From assembly GCA_010015745.1 (NCBI GenBank), contig ML978158.1, positions 1 to 64,000 of the forward strand: a DNA stretch of 64,000 nt, written 5' to 3'. Shown here in pieces: positions 12,280-24,098 of the stretch; the first letter of the stretch is position 1, and each line of letters starts with the position of its first letter. The DNA comes from Setomelanomma holmii. Lineage: Eukaryota; Ascomycota; Dothideomycetes; Pleosporales; Phaeosphaeriaceae. The notes beneath the pieces are model-generated. The model was not told the origin of the DNA, searched no databases, and worked only from the letters and a program-made list of their open reading frames with translations. The translations under genes and the position numbers were made by a program.

Positions 12280-14959
12280 AGGGACCTTCGCTCTGCAAGT
12301 CCATTGCGATATGTTCTCGCTTCATTTCTACTACCTTTTTTGTTCATACCCATTTCTGCTTTGCATTCTTCTTCCTATCAAGCCGCCAGGAGCTTTCGAC
12401 ATTATAAGTGTCATTGTTCAGATGAGCTATGCGGTGGATCATTCTAGAGATTTCAGACTTGACTCTCTTCGTTGGGATATGAGGCATGACAAACAGCACT
12501 GGTCGAGCCAGTCTTCGCTACGAGTCCGTGATGAAGAATGGACAACCGAATATCCATTCCGACATGGGCAGGACCTTGGCCACCTAGCTATAACCACCTC
12601 AATATTAGATAGTATTAGTACCGACAGGTACAATACAGCTCCCATGTCTAAGAAAGCTTGACGTGAGTGAATACTGAGCCATTATCTCGATCACAGAAAC
12701 GAGATGATTGTCTGGCAATGCTTTAGTTCAAAGCTATGTACCTATGCATTCAAATAGTCGTAGCATTGACACTATGATGTTGCGCAGTTAAAGGTCATCG
12801 GCTGCCTTGTTTTTCGCACAGAAAGTCTGGTCGGAAGAATTAGTGGTGAGCTTTCATTATGGCTGAAGACTGGCACAAGCCAAGGCCGCGGCCCCCATTT
12901 CCTGAGATTAGACTGTACATATCGGGCTTGCGAAAACCGCTGAGTATAGTTCGGACTCGACAATTTTTACTCTCTGATTCGACGTACGGACTTCCGATAG
13001 CTCCATTAATGCCTTACATCCGCGGCTTGCGAAGGGGGCTGAGATGGGTACCGTGGAGGTTGACGGAGTTAGTGGGGTAACAATTAGCGGCCTCTTCTTT
13101 CATCTTAGACCTGTTCCAGATCCACCCCTTCCAAGACTGTCGGCTCATGCATGTATTCTCTTACGAACACTCTCAGTGTCGACACGAAGTTTTCAGTCAA
13201 GTATTTGTGACTTAGAACATGGCTTTGTGCCAAACACATGTGCAGTCTGTGGCTGCCGGCAACCAGATTAACAAGTACTTGGCTGTACGTAGTGACACAG
13301 CAACAAGGATACGGCCATTACCGGTTTGAGTTTGAAGAAGTGCTTCTTTCCCGATGAAGGTCTTGCTGTGCATGTTGAAATCTTTCGTGCTGGCAGGGAG
13401 CTGATTGCCTTCGGCAGTGCGGCTAGATTACCGATTGCAGCTCATTTTTTAGCAAGGAAGAGCAGCCGATAGGGCTGTTACTTTGAAAGCTTAGCCTTAG
13501 CTAACTCCTCTCACAGTAGCATGCATGATTAATTTTACTCCCAGCGGCTTACCTACTAGATCCCTTGGCTACATGATGGATGGAATTGACGCAAACAGAA
13601 CGGCTGCTACCATCTCGATTTGATGTTAGACGATGCGCCAATGTCATGGTGATTGGTACGGTGGGACAAGGGTATCACGCATCATGCATGGAAGCGTTGG
13701 ACCCTGCGCGAGCGTGACCATGCACAATAGGGTACTCCATCCAGAGCAAGTGTAACCGACGGACGCCTCTGAATCCTAGCGGCTCAGTACCTCGCCTTGA
13801 TCAAGACAGACATGCAGTCGCACTTGCAGAAAAGTTATTGACAGCGAGCAAACACAAAATCAGGATCGCTCAAGGTGAAAAAAGTGTATCTCTGCTCCAT
13901 ATTATTGTATAGTCTGCTTGACCAGGCAGGGTGCTCGAGTAGAGGCTGAAAAGCTTAGAGCTCGCCTGCGCATGGGTCAGGATAGAGAACAGGCGAGCCC
14001 TAAAAATAGGCCGCTTGCAGCGCCATCGCCAAATATCTCAGAATCGAGGGAAGTGGCAGACACGTTTTTCCGCACGGTCCGCACTCATGAGCATGGCGTA
14101 CAGGCCGTTGTGGCTTGCGCCGCCGTTCGGGCTCGTTCAAGGAGGATACCTGACCACCGAACGATGCTTTTGGGGCTGCAGCGTAGTGTGATTGTAGCTT
14201 GAAATACCTACATGTGCGCTACGCGTTCACCGAGAGAGCTTAGCGAAGTACTCAGTGCTGGAGTGACTAACGATATCTGTCAACAGGTCATGAAGATATC
14301 ACACCTTCGCTAATCCTACATGGAGGATCCGCTTCCCAAGAATAACCCACGCTACTCCAGAGCCTACACCGCGGATGCACATTTCGCATATGCAGTACCC
14401 CTCAGCCCGGACACAGGTACATATATCCATTTGGACCACAACAGGAAAAGGGACCCCACCGGACTTGGAGAAACGAGTCTCGATCCGAAGAAGTGTGAAG
14501 GTATGCCGAAGATCTGATACAATGTGAAGAGCAGTGAAGTCCTTAAGGTAAGCAGTGCAGTATTGCGTACTGATGGCCGCATGTCAAGGCGTTGTGGACC
14601 CTTAGAAGTCTTCAATCAGCAAGAAATGGTCGAGTTGTCGGTAAGTCGAATCGATGCCGGGCCACAACGATGTTACAATTTCGGTGGACTTGGAAACCCA
14701 AGCAAAGGTAATTAAGGAACACGAAGTATGCCGTACAACAATTGATCGACTCTCGATCAGAACCCGTACGCGATATCATTTGGTATATCCAAGTCTCCGA
14801 TTACTCCATGTATCCGGTACCCGACTCTACCCAAGCCTTGTTATACCCGCCCATCTATTCTGAGAAATGTTCTCGAGGCCCCGAGACGACATATGAACCC
14901 TGCTTTTCCGGATACTGCACTGAGCGAAAATTGATGCAAGTTCACCCTCATCAATCTTC
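12280..14959. other. 2.7-kb gene-poor region
   Basis: 3' flank of the bZIP gene, then short ORFs only. Nothing with a recognisable domain or splice chain. Confidence 0.4.
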
Positions 14960-15433
14960 TTAGCACGCGATATTTCCAGCGAAGGCGTTTATCGCCTGGC
15001 CTTCCGGCGCGAGCACAAAGTCGCTGCTCACTAGTGTCCGATTGAAGAACAAACAACCCGTGGATAGCTGCCCGCCAGGTGTTTCATAATATCCTGCTGG
15101 GACGACAAGATTCTCTGCCCAAAACGCTGCTTTGCACTCGACGTGGTCACCGTAGCCATAGCATTGTTGAAGGCACTGCTCTGCCATTGCGCTGCTGTTT
15201 GTGGTGTAGGAAGGATAGTATACGTTGTAAAATAAGGCGCCATCGGTTGAGGGACCGGGAGCATACGACGCAGAAGGCGAGGCTAGCAGAGGATTCGTGA
15301 CCGAACAATTCGCTGGAATTGGGACTATGGCTGGGCCGCCTGCCCTTCGGGAGATGCAGGACGCCACTCCTAATTGTGCGCAAGCAACGGCGAAGAACAA
15401 CGTTGTCAGACGCGGGCTCGTGGCAATGCGCAT
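14960..15433 (-). CDS. small cysteine-rich secreted protein
   Basis: An intact single-exon ORF of 157 residues. It begins with a signal peptide (hydrophobic TLFFAVACAQLGVAS), followed by a dibasic site (SRR, residues 28-30) that could be a Kex2-type cut. After that point there are six cysteines, enough for three disulfides, spread over ANC, EQCLQQC, VEC, TGC and the terminal IAC. N-glycosylation sequons include NCS, NSS and NRT. The segment EQCLQQCYGYGDHVECKAAF resembles the core of small extracellular proteins conserved among Dothideomycetes, but I do not recognise a named family. It could be an apoplastic effector candidate or a surface/sporulation protein. No neighbour suggests a pathway. 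Confidence 0.72.
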   Translation of the reverse strand: MRIATSPRLTTLFFAVACAQLGVASCISRRAGGPAIVPIPANCSVTNPLLASPSASYAPGPSTDGALFYNVYYPSYTTNSSAMAEQCLQQCYGYGDHVECKAAFWAENLVVPAGYYETPGGQLSTGCLFFNRTLVSSDFVLAPEGQAINAFAGNIAC

Positions 15434-16348
15434 TTTGGAGGTGGAGATGCTGCAAGCAATGTAATTCGCTTCTGCCCGACAAATGGTTACGTGATGTCGT
15501 TGTGGGTTAGTCGTGTCCTTGAGGTTTCGAGCTGATAAATTCGATCTGGGGTCTTCTCATGTACTCTCACAGGCGGGCGATAATTATAAGCGCTGGCAGC
15601 ATGTGCACATTGCGATGGCAATGCTAACGTCGCTATCAGCTAGCAGCCGCACTGCTGTGCTCTGAGCAATGTATTGGCTCATGCAGGGCCGACTCTGCCA
15701 GCCTATTGAGTTGCCAGCACCTCGCAGCCTTGCACCGTTGATTCTCGTATCCTGTTTTAACAGAGCCAATGCGGCCAAATCGCTCGTTATCGAGTTATCG
15801 GCGTACTCTAAAGATGACGTCAAGCGTGCGGCTGAACAACAACAATCGAGATCACCAATATTAGTGGACGGTCTCAGCAGTAACCCATGCGCAACTCCCT
15901 TCATTGCTGTATTGTCTAACGTAAGACGCACTGTTCTGTTGATATGGCGATTGTCAGACCAGGGGTAAGAGTGAGCGAATGTATCCATTACCTTTGCAGA
16001 GTTCCAGGACTTGCGGTCTGTTCTTGCGCTATCCAAGCTACATACAGGTCATTGCTGCTACCAACAAATACCTACCGAAATACAGCCTGGTATGCGAGGC
16101 CAGTGAGTTTGGTAACCTCGCAGCACTCTCTGATAGGAAAACAATGTCTCGCGATGACACTCCTTTGTTAGCGTCCATGCTACCCCGGTGTCCATCGAGG
16201 GCAGAAAATAGTGACGACATTGGTGTGTACTCGAGATCACTCCAGACAACTTTCTTCGCGCAACCCTTTGCGGACCACTATATGAAAGTCCTCAACCATC
16301 GTGGCATAAAATCGTACCAGTGCTGTTCTTGATCTTCACCAACTGCGA
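15434..16348. other. intergenic, no gene seen
   Basis: 5' flank of the secreted-protein gene and upstream region of the lipocalin-like gene. Short ORFs only. Confidence 0.4.
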
Positions 16349-16905
16349 ATGATGGCCTCACCACCCCATAAAACTCTCCAATCCTTCAGCGGCAAATGGC
16401 AACTGAACAAATCCTGCTCCGATGACTTCGCTTCGGTCCTCGCACTCCAAGGTGTGAATTTCATCGTCCGCAAAGCAGCCAGTGCTGCATCGATCCATCT
16501 GAAAATCAATCAGCCAGACGAGCAGCACATAGAGATGGCACAGTCGGTCACAAGGTGGCAAGACCCCCAGGCACAACCGAAGCCTATATTCTAGTTTGGG
16601 AGTGGCGAACTAATAAAGACGACTTCTTTGGAGACGTTGCGGGTCGGAGTCGCTCGATTGATGTGGAGGAAGGAAAGAAGGCGGAGGTAGTGGGTGCTGA
16701 TAACGCGCCGTGGATTGAAGGTGATAGTGAAGGGCAGCTGATAGAGGCTGAAGGTAAAAGAGAAGATGTAACGTTGGTAGCGCGTCATTTATGGGGTTTT
16801 GAGGTTGTGGAGGGAGAGCGACGGCACACAAGACGAGTGTATGTGAAGAACGACAAGGGAGAGGAGCTAAGAGTCAGGATGGTGTACGATTTTGTTGGAG
16901 AGTGA
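16349..16905 (+). pseudogene. fungal lipocalin-like protein gene with one frameshift
   Basis: The first part (16349 to about 16552) encodes FSGKWQLNKSCSDDF, then LALQGVNFIVRKAASAASIH and EMAQSVT. This is the start of a small fungal lipocalin/calycin-like family (SGxWxxNKxxSDD). The expected continuation (PGTTEAYILVWEWR, FFGDVAGRSR, ending MVYDFVGE at 16905) lies in a different frame that begins at about 16555. One base is missing in the stretch ACAAGGTGGCAAGACCCCC, and no intron fits in so short a gap. With the shift the ORF would stop at 16594 after 81 residues. The family is cytosolic, about 185 residues, of unknown ligand. Either a recent frameshift mutation or a sequencing error next to a C5 run. 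Confidence 0.55.
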
Positions 16906-17119
16906 TTCATATAGTGTCTCGGAACTACCTTCACAGTGAAGTGGCATGTCATTGAGCATTTGTCTGGCAGGAGTCCGAGGCACATTTCCTTCCTTGCGAT
17001 GCTATTTGCGCCTAACTCTTCAACTCGAATGGCTTTGCCTGACTGTAGCCGGGCGACTTCTAAGCTATGCATTCCTCTTAAGCATGATCACCATGATCTA
17101 AGTGTCCTCATTCGCATCT

Positions 17120-19354
17120 TCACAAGGCACGTTGAGATCGTCTTCGGCTGATCAAGAAGCCTGCTGGGTGCTGCACGACTTTTGCAAGAGCCGCTTTAGC
17201 TTCCACGACAGGAACCATACCAGGTCTCAGAGCATCATCTTGCTCTAGAGACTCTTCTTCCTCCGGCTCTTCCTCGTTTTCAGAGTCTTCTTCGCATTCC
17301 GGTCCGCTAGATTCGCCGGCACTAGACTCTTCTTCGCTGGAATTTGCATCAAGCGGCTGCTCTTCCGACTCTTTTGGCTCTGCGTCTTTTTCCAGGAGAG
17401 GACTCTGTTCAGGCTCGGGTTGTTTTACTGGTAAAGGAGACGCCTCGACCAAGTTGCTAGGCGGCGCCGGTGTTGCATTTAGAGACTTCTGTGTGGGTGA
17501 GCTAACAGTAGTTCCTGCGGCTGGAATGGTCGGTGCGCTGGACGAGATGGGAGAGCCTGGAGATGAGACTATAGTAGACGATACGACCGCTGCTACCTCG
17601 CTCTCGACTGTTTTGCTCTCGTAAACGCTGGAGGTGGCAGCAATAACTGAGCTCTTGGATGACCTCACTTCAACGACTGGAGGGAGTGAGGGTTTAGATG
17701 GTGACACAGAGTGCTCAATGGCAGATGGCTTCGTGACTGGGGCAGGATGTGCAGTAGGTGTCGACTTTGATTTTTCCTCGACACGCTGAAAGCTCTCGGA
17801 TACCTCGGGGTGCCGGAGGATGAACAATGGCGGTAGTGTTGGCAAAGAGCGGAGAAATTGCTGGCAGAAGAGCTGAATGACTAGTGACGGCTAATATGGC
17901 GGGAGAGGGCTTCAATACAGGTGCCGCTGAGCTCACATGCCCAGTGGGCGGAGATGGGGGTTGAGCAGCGGACGCTGCTACGCTCTCGTGAACGGATGGA
18001 AGACCTGATGGAGGAGCTACACCTGAGCTCACCTGAATCGCGGGAGCAACAGTCGTATGAGTGGTCGCGAGAGACGTAAATTCAACAGCTTTCGAGGATA
18101 CAACGGGTGGGTGAGGCGCCGGAGCCGTGTCACTAGTCTCGATAACGATCGTCACAGCAACTGGTACTGAAGTGGCGCCTTGGTCTGGAGAGACTACTGC
18201 CGCAACTGATTGTTGGTGAGCCATCTCAGGCTGTTTTGCTTTCTCCTGATGTTCTCTTTCTCCATCAGCAAGAACACGATTAGTACAATATAGCATACAG
18301 CGCTTCTGTAGTCGCTCTTACCTTTCTCATCCGCGGCTTTCTTGTGCTCCTCGGCCTTTCTCTGTTCTGCGGCGGCATGCATAGCCTTAAATCAGAGAAC
18401 ATTAACTTCGCTTGATATATTTTGTCTTGGATGTGTAACCCACTTCCATCTCCTGCGCTGTCTTCTGGTCTTCCTCAGCCTTCAGTTGTTCTTCTGCAGC
18501 ATGCCTAAGTGTTTGGCACCTCATCTGCACAGTCTCAAGGTATTTCGTCGCATGTAGGCCCTTGCATGGCCTGACCATGAATTAGCGAAGATCAGACGGT
18601 GAATGTTTTGTATCAAGGCTGACCCCCATTTCCTTCGCTTTCTGTTGGTGCTCTTCGACCTTCTTTTGTTCCTCTGCGGTGTGCATAGAGTTCGAAAGGT
18701 CAATCTGGTGTGCTCCACAAGTACCTGAGAGGTTGAGGATTCGTACATTGGCTCCACTTCCTTGGAATTCCTCAGGTCTTCCTTATTCTTCGCCTGCTCT
18801 TGTTCTTGGCGCATGTTCTCCATAGCCGCGGCAGCTAGGGCATCGCGTAAGCTTTCGCTGATCACTGAAGCCTCTTCAAATGCCTTCTCGGTGCGCCTAT
18901 ACCTCAGCTTCTGCTTTGGCCACGTGTTCAGCTTCCATCTTTGCAGCGGGTTTGCTATTGTATCAGCAAGTGAGTCCAAAGGGCGAGTTATTTGGCATAC
19001 CTTCTTGATGAGCCTTCGCTTCAGCCTCAGCTTTACCGACATGCTCTGCTTCCATTTTGTCTCCCGCGGCCTTACTCTCCACAGCTGTATTGCTGTCAGC
19101 CATCGTCTTCGTTGACTTTAGTCATGCTCCCTATACCAGATTTCTCCACCGCCAAACGTTGTTTCTCTGCCTCAGCCAGCTGCAGCATTAAAATCAGAGC
19201 TAGGATTTGCTTCTATGCTTTCGCCAGTCAGAGTTCGAATCGAAGCGACCCCGAAGTCACTATCGTGTACATCGAATCTGCTGGCCCGAGACAATGATCC
19301 AGCGGCGACCAATGTCGCACATAGAATGGCAACCCAGGAGTAAATGGTTTTCAT
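17120..19354 (-). pseudogene. secreted Glu/Lys coiled-coil and Ser/Pro-rich gene, repeat-bearing, probably damaged
   Basis: Starts at 19354 with a signal peptide (MKTIYSWVAILCATLVAAGS). Short exons follow, separated by plausible introns, coding for charged helices such as LAEAEKQRLAVEKS and DKMEAEHVGKAEAEA. The KMEAEHV unit occurs twice; the second copy runs into TAG. Three further related units of about 20 residues (core AAEQxKAEEHxK) lie at about 18626-18688, 18444-18504 and 18322-18385, each bounded by intron-like sequence. Downstream is about 370 residues rich in Ser, Pro, Ala, Val and Glu, with an acidic run (EEDSENEEEPEEEESLEQ). The reading frame switches between about 17845 and 17720 with no room for an intron, and the frame also fails at the second KMEAEHV unit. 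I do not recognise a family; the exon chain is incomplete. Confidence 0.45.
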
Positions 19355-20685
19355 CTCGAGCGATTGGAAACAACCAAGGTTGAACAGCTAGAAAGGACTG
19401 GACTCCATCTATATTAGTGAATTATCATCAGAAACGAAAGTAAGGAGAGCTCAGCTCAACAAATCAAGAATTGGTGTTCGGCACTAGGAAAAGAATGTAC
19501 GGAAGCAACAGAATACCCGAACGAGTGGTCTCATGCTGGCCATGATGATATATATTTGCCCACTTCTATGGCGCAAGTACTAAGAGGGGATGACCCTGAG
19601 GCAAGAACGAGCCGTCACGGGTAGATACGTTCTTGGTAGTGTTTGACATGTAGAGCAAGGTGAGAATTGCACGATTGATGGCAGCCTGGAAACGATTAGA
19701 CGGGTTGGGCACAGGTGAGTACCCGGCCGATGCCCACTGATCTCCTACAAGGACAGATGTCACCAGCACGTCAATTTGTCGCTCGGAACTCTTCTCGGGA
19801 ACGTGGTCGCGGTGAATGCTCCCTGAATGGCAGCGTTTGCAGCGGAAACGAGCCGACCGGAAGCGCAGATCTTGGCTTGCAATCTTAGCAAAGAGAGCGA
19901 GCAGAGAATTGGGCGATGCATTCCTTGGCCTAATATTGCCTGTCAGAGATCATGAAGTGTAAAATCCCACAGGAGCATTATTGTGTTGCGTTGTCCTCAA
20001 ACGGGTTCGGCAGGGCAGATGCACGTTACGGATTCGTGGCGCTCCGGGTTTCAAGATGCCGAGCTGGAAGACTGTCAGCTCTGACGACGTTCGATATGGT
20101 TGCGAAGCGAGCCTCATCAGGTCGCTCAGCAGGGCATCTTCGTTTCCGAGAATCTTGTCTATTGGGCTGAATTTTGGCATTTTGCGGATGGCCGTCAATT
20201 CCCTGGTCAAAATTGGGGTCGCCCACGGTTGCAGTGGTTGCGGCGCAGGCCTTCATAGGCGTGTAGCAATGGCCGCATTGGTTCATTGATCACGAATGCT
20301 CAGAAATGTGGAAAAGGATCAAGCTGTGATGTCTTGAAGGTTATCCGTGGACAAAATTGTGATATCTTCGCGCCGACGGCGAAAGCTGCGCCTCGTCAAG
20401 TTGCTTTGCTCTGCTGATGTGTCTCAACCATGCACTTTAGGTCACCTATGGTTGAAAGCGCGAAGTGGTCCGAGACTGATATTCTGCAAGCGCCATATCT
20501 GTTCAATCGTAAGCTCTCAACTTATGTGTAGGCGATCGCGCCACATGAGTCTCGCACAGGCAGTGCGATATGTCAAGTGGCGTCGAACTCCATAAAGAAA
20601 AGGTAGAGCGTATGTACCGAAAAGCTTTTCTTGCCTATTCTCAGGTATTATGTTCTCAGAGTCTGGCACTCATACTGCCATCTAG
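19355..20685. other. intergenic, no gene seen
   Basis: Promoter side of the signal-peptide gene and 3' flank of the dehydrogenase gene. Short ORFs only, no recognised motif. Confidence 0.4.
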
Positions 20686-22053
20686 TCAGACAAACAGCCC
20701 CTTCACTAGCCCCTCTACTGCATTGTATACATCCCCGCTCTCCTGCCCGGTCGCCCTTTTCGTGATGACGGGGATCTCTTCCTTTCCAACTTTGTAATTT
20801 CTCAGATCACTGTCGAGGCCAACATCCTTCACTAGCTTAAGAATTCTGTCGCCCACTTTTTCGGCATCCTTCTTTGAATCACCAGAGGTAGACTCGCCGA
20901 TGAATGGCAGGAGCCTAGCGACTTGTTCAGCGGCAGCCGGATCAGCAGCTTTGAGCTTGACAACGTGGCCGAGGGTGAGACACGACGTGATGCCATGCGG
21001 GATGCTATACGGTGACCCAAGGGCATATCCAAGGGCGTGCGAAAGACCAAGTCCACCTTTGATGTTGTAGCCCAGGAAGCCGAGCGAGGCAAAAGCGGCC
21101 AGTTGAAGCTTCGTAATGATGTCCTCGTCCTTCGGGTTGGCTTTGTACTTCGGCAAATTCTCAAACAAGCTGGCAGCAGCCTGCAACGTAAGCCACCGGG
21201 CAGGCATTTCGCTAGCTGTGGGGTGATAAAGAAGTTCGATAGCATGATCCATGGCTCGCATGCCGGTACTTGTCCAGAGTCGTTCAGGTGTGTGAAGCCC
21301 GAATGACGAGTCGTATAGAACCACGTGGGGAACAAGCTCTTTGCCACGGACGCCGGTCTTGACACCATCTGACTCTGTGTAGCCGGCCATCATGGTGCAC
21401 TCACTCGCACTCAGTGTCGTTGGGATAGCGATGTGGTATAGCCATTTGCCGGACTTGTCGTGCAAGCGGTAACTAATAGCTTTTGCAGAATCGATAGGGC
21501 TACCACCGCCGATCGAGATGACTGTATCGACGGAATCGTCTTTTGTGACAATCTCAGTAGCCTCGTCGAGCTGTGCGACAGGAGCATGCTCCCCAATCTT
21601 CGAGAATGTCCCAGCATGCCTCTTACCGAGCAGCTCTTCGACTTGCTTGATCAGAGGTGTTTTGGTGGCAAGCGACGAGCCAGTGATGACGAACGCCTTG
21701 CTGCTTTCGCTGGGTAGACATTCAATGAGGTGCTTCTCGACCGATCCGGAGCCATAATGAAGCTTCTGAAGTTGGGTTGGTTGCCATAGCCCGGAAAGCG
21801 GATGGTTCGTTGCGTCTGTCATGGTGGGCTTGCTTTTGCTCGTTTTGTTACGAACTCTCGTCAATGATATCGTCGTCTGGCAAGGGTACGAAGTGGTGAA
21901 GCTCGGCTGTGGCGATTGGGATGTGCTACCAGAGTGCTGTGGTGTTTTATGTGTACCAAGACTCAACCACCGAAAGCCGTATCCGCGTGCGGGAAGGAAT
22001 GGCAGCGCTGGTTTTTGTGAGACACGGACAGATCGCAAAATCAGTTGCTGCAT
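20686..22053 (-). CDS. iron-containing alcohol dehydrogenase / maleylacetate reductase-like
   Basis: One exon, 455 residues. The core from about residue 83 is a group III (Fe-ADH/maleylacetate reductase-like) dehydrogenase: NAD-binding GGGSPIDSAKAISYR, then IPTTLSASECT, and the metal-ligand region with AMDHAIE, GLGLSHALGYALG and SIPHGITS. Maleylacetate reductases reduce maleylacetate to 3-oxoadipate in aromatic breakdown; related enzymes act on other alcohols, so the substrate is not fixed by sequence alone. The first 77 residues are not part of the domain and are rich in Arg, Ser and Thr with few acids, resembling a mitochondrial presequence. A second ATG (21820-21822, MTDATNHP) would give the usual cytosolic length of about 378. 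The C-terminus ends GLVKGLFV. Confidence 0.85.
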   Translation of the reverse strand: MQQLILRSVRVSQKPALPFLPARGYGFRWLSLGTHKTPQHSGSTSQSPQPSFTTSYPCQTTISLTRVRNKTSKSKPTMTDATNHPLSGLWQPTQLQKLHYGSGSVEKHLIECLPSESSKAFVITGSSLATKTPLIKQVEELLGKRHAGTFSKIGEHAPVAQLDEATEIVTKDDSVDTVISIGGGSPIDSAKAISYRLHDKSGKWLYHIAIPTTLSASECTMMAGYTESDGVKTGVRGKELVPHVVLYDSSFGLHTPERLWTSTGMRAMDHAIELLYHPTASEMPARWLTLQAAASLFENLPKYKANPKDEDIITKLQLAAFASLGFLGYNIKGGLGLSHALGYALGSPYSIPHGITSCLTLGHVVKLKAADPAAAEQVARLLPFIGESTSGDSKKDAEKVGDRILKLVKDVGLDSDLRNYKVGKEEIPVITKRATGQESGDVYNAVEGLVKGLFV

Positions 22054-22601
22054 GGAAAGTGAAGCTATAATGGAGTCTTTGGTGAAAGGCCCGTCTTCGC
22101 GAATGGCGCGAGACGTCGGTTCATGGCGGCACCAGGCGGTTCGTGGTGGTGACGTAAGAACGACTATCAGAAAACGGTAGTTCCGAGGTTCAGACCTAAA
22201 TCTGTGTGGGGTAGCAAGAGCGCGTTGCAGCTTCGTGTTCGCGTTGCATACACATTCGATACATGTGGTGTAGATTAAGTTGATTGCTTAGAGCGGAGAG
22301 GCAGCATTTGCGTAATGTCTCGCATCTCTACGCTATTGTACAGTACTTTCCGTTCTCGTCCGATTATTACTTCCAGAGATCCCCATATTCCACCAGAGAG
22401 ATCATTACTCTGGCGGAGCTCCGAGACATTGAGAGAAGAGACCGAAGAGAGAGGTATAGATACAAGAGTGTGAACACGTTAGGGAAATATACAAGTCTAG
22501 AAACCCTGCTTGAGACCGCAACCTGATGCAAGACGCCTGCTTTTTTCGCGTGAAAGTATCATGAAATGAAAAGATGAGATGAGTCAAAGGCAATCAACCA
22601 T
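22054..22601. other. intergenic, no gene seen
   Basis: Lies between the 5' end of the dehydrogenase gene and the 3' end of mitochondrial Hsp70. Contains GAGA-rich stretches at 22410-22460 but no supported gene. Confidence 0.4.
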
Positions 22602-24060
22602 TCAAGGCTTCTTCTCGCCCTCGCCTTCGCCCGGCTGCTGCTGTTGTTGCTGCTCGCTCGAGTTCTGGCTCTCGTTGCGGGCCTTGTGCATCTGGTCGAA
22701 CAAGCTCAAGCTGGCGTTCTGAAGCTCATCAGTCTTCTCCTTGATCTCGGCAGCGGTGGCAGTGCCCTCGCCGGCCTGACTCTGCGCAATGAATTCGCGC
22801 ATTGACGTGATCTTCTCCTTGATCTTCTCAGCCTCGGCCTGGTCGAGACGGTCCTCGAACTCCTTGAGGGCCTTCTCGGTATCGTTGACGACACTGTCAG
22901 CGCGATTGGCAGCCTCGATGGCGTTCTTGCGCTCCTTGTCCTGCTCAGCGTACTGCTCAGAGTCGCGAACCATGGACTCAATCTCAGAGTCTGAGAGACC
23001 AGAGCCGGAAGCAATGGTAATCGACTGGTCCTTGTTGGTAGACTTGTCCTTGGCGTGGACGTGGACAATGGAATCGGCGTCAATGTCGAATGTGACCTCG
23101 ATCTGAGGCACTCCGCGGTGAGCCGGGGGAATACCGACAAGCTGGAAATTTCCAAGCAACTTGTTGTCGCGGACGAGCTCACGCTCACCCTGGTAAACCT
23201 TGATCTCGACAGCGCTCTGGAAATCGGCGGCGGTGGAGAAGACCTGCGACTTCTTGGTAGGGATGGTAGTGTTGCGGTTGATCAAACGGGTGAAGACACC
23301 GCCAAGAGTCTCGATACCAAGGGAGAGAGGAGTGACATCGAGCAGAAGAAGATCGGTGACCTCACCAGCGAGGACAGCACCCTGGATAGCAGCACCAATG
23401 GCAACAGCTTCATCCGGGTTGACGGACTTGGCGGGGTCGCGGCCGAAAATGCTCTTGACCGACTCGGTAACCTTGGGCATACGGGTCATGCCACCAACGA
23501 GAATTACCTCGGAGATATCCTTCGGCTGAAGATTGGCATCCTTCAACGCCTTGCGAACGGGCTCGACGGTCCTGCTGATCAATGGGTCCATCATCTTCTC
23601 TAGCTGAGCGCGAGTGAGCTTGGTATTGATGTGCTTGGGGCCGGAAGCATCGGCAGTAATGAAGGGTAAGTTGATGTCGGTCTGCGAGGACGAGGACAGC
23701 TCAATCTTGGCCTTCTCGGCGGCCTCACGGATACGCTGGATAGCCATGCGGTCGCTGTTCAGGTCGATACCCTGCTCCTTCTTGAACTGCTGGACAAGAT
23801 GGCGCACGAGGGTGATATCAAAGTCCTCACCACCAAGATGGGTGTCACCATTGGTGGACTTGACCTCGAAGACACCGTTCTGAATCTCAAGGATAGAGAT
23901 ATCGAAGGTACCACCTCCCAAGTCGTAGACGGCAACGACATTGTCGGTGGCCTTGTCGAGACCATAAGCGAGGGCGGCGGCGGTAGGCTCGTTGACAACA
24001 CGGAGGACATTTAAGCCAGCGATCTGACCAGCATCCTTGGTGGCTTGACGCTGGGAGTCA

Positions 24061-24098
<38 letters not shown>

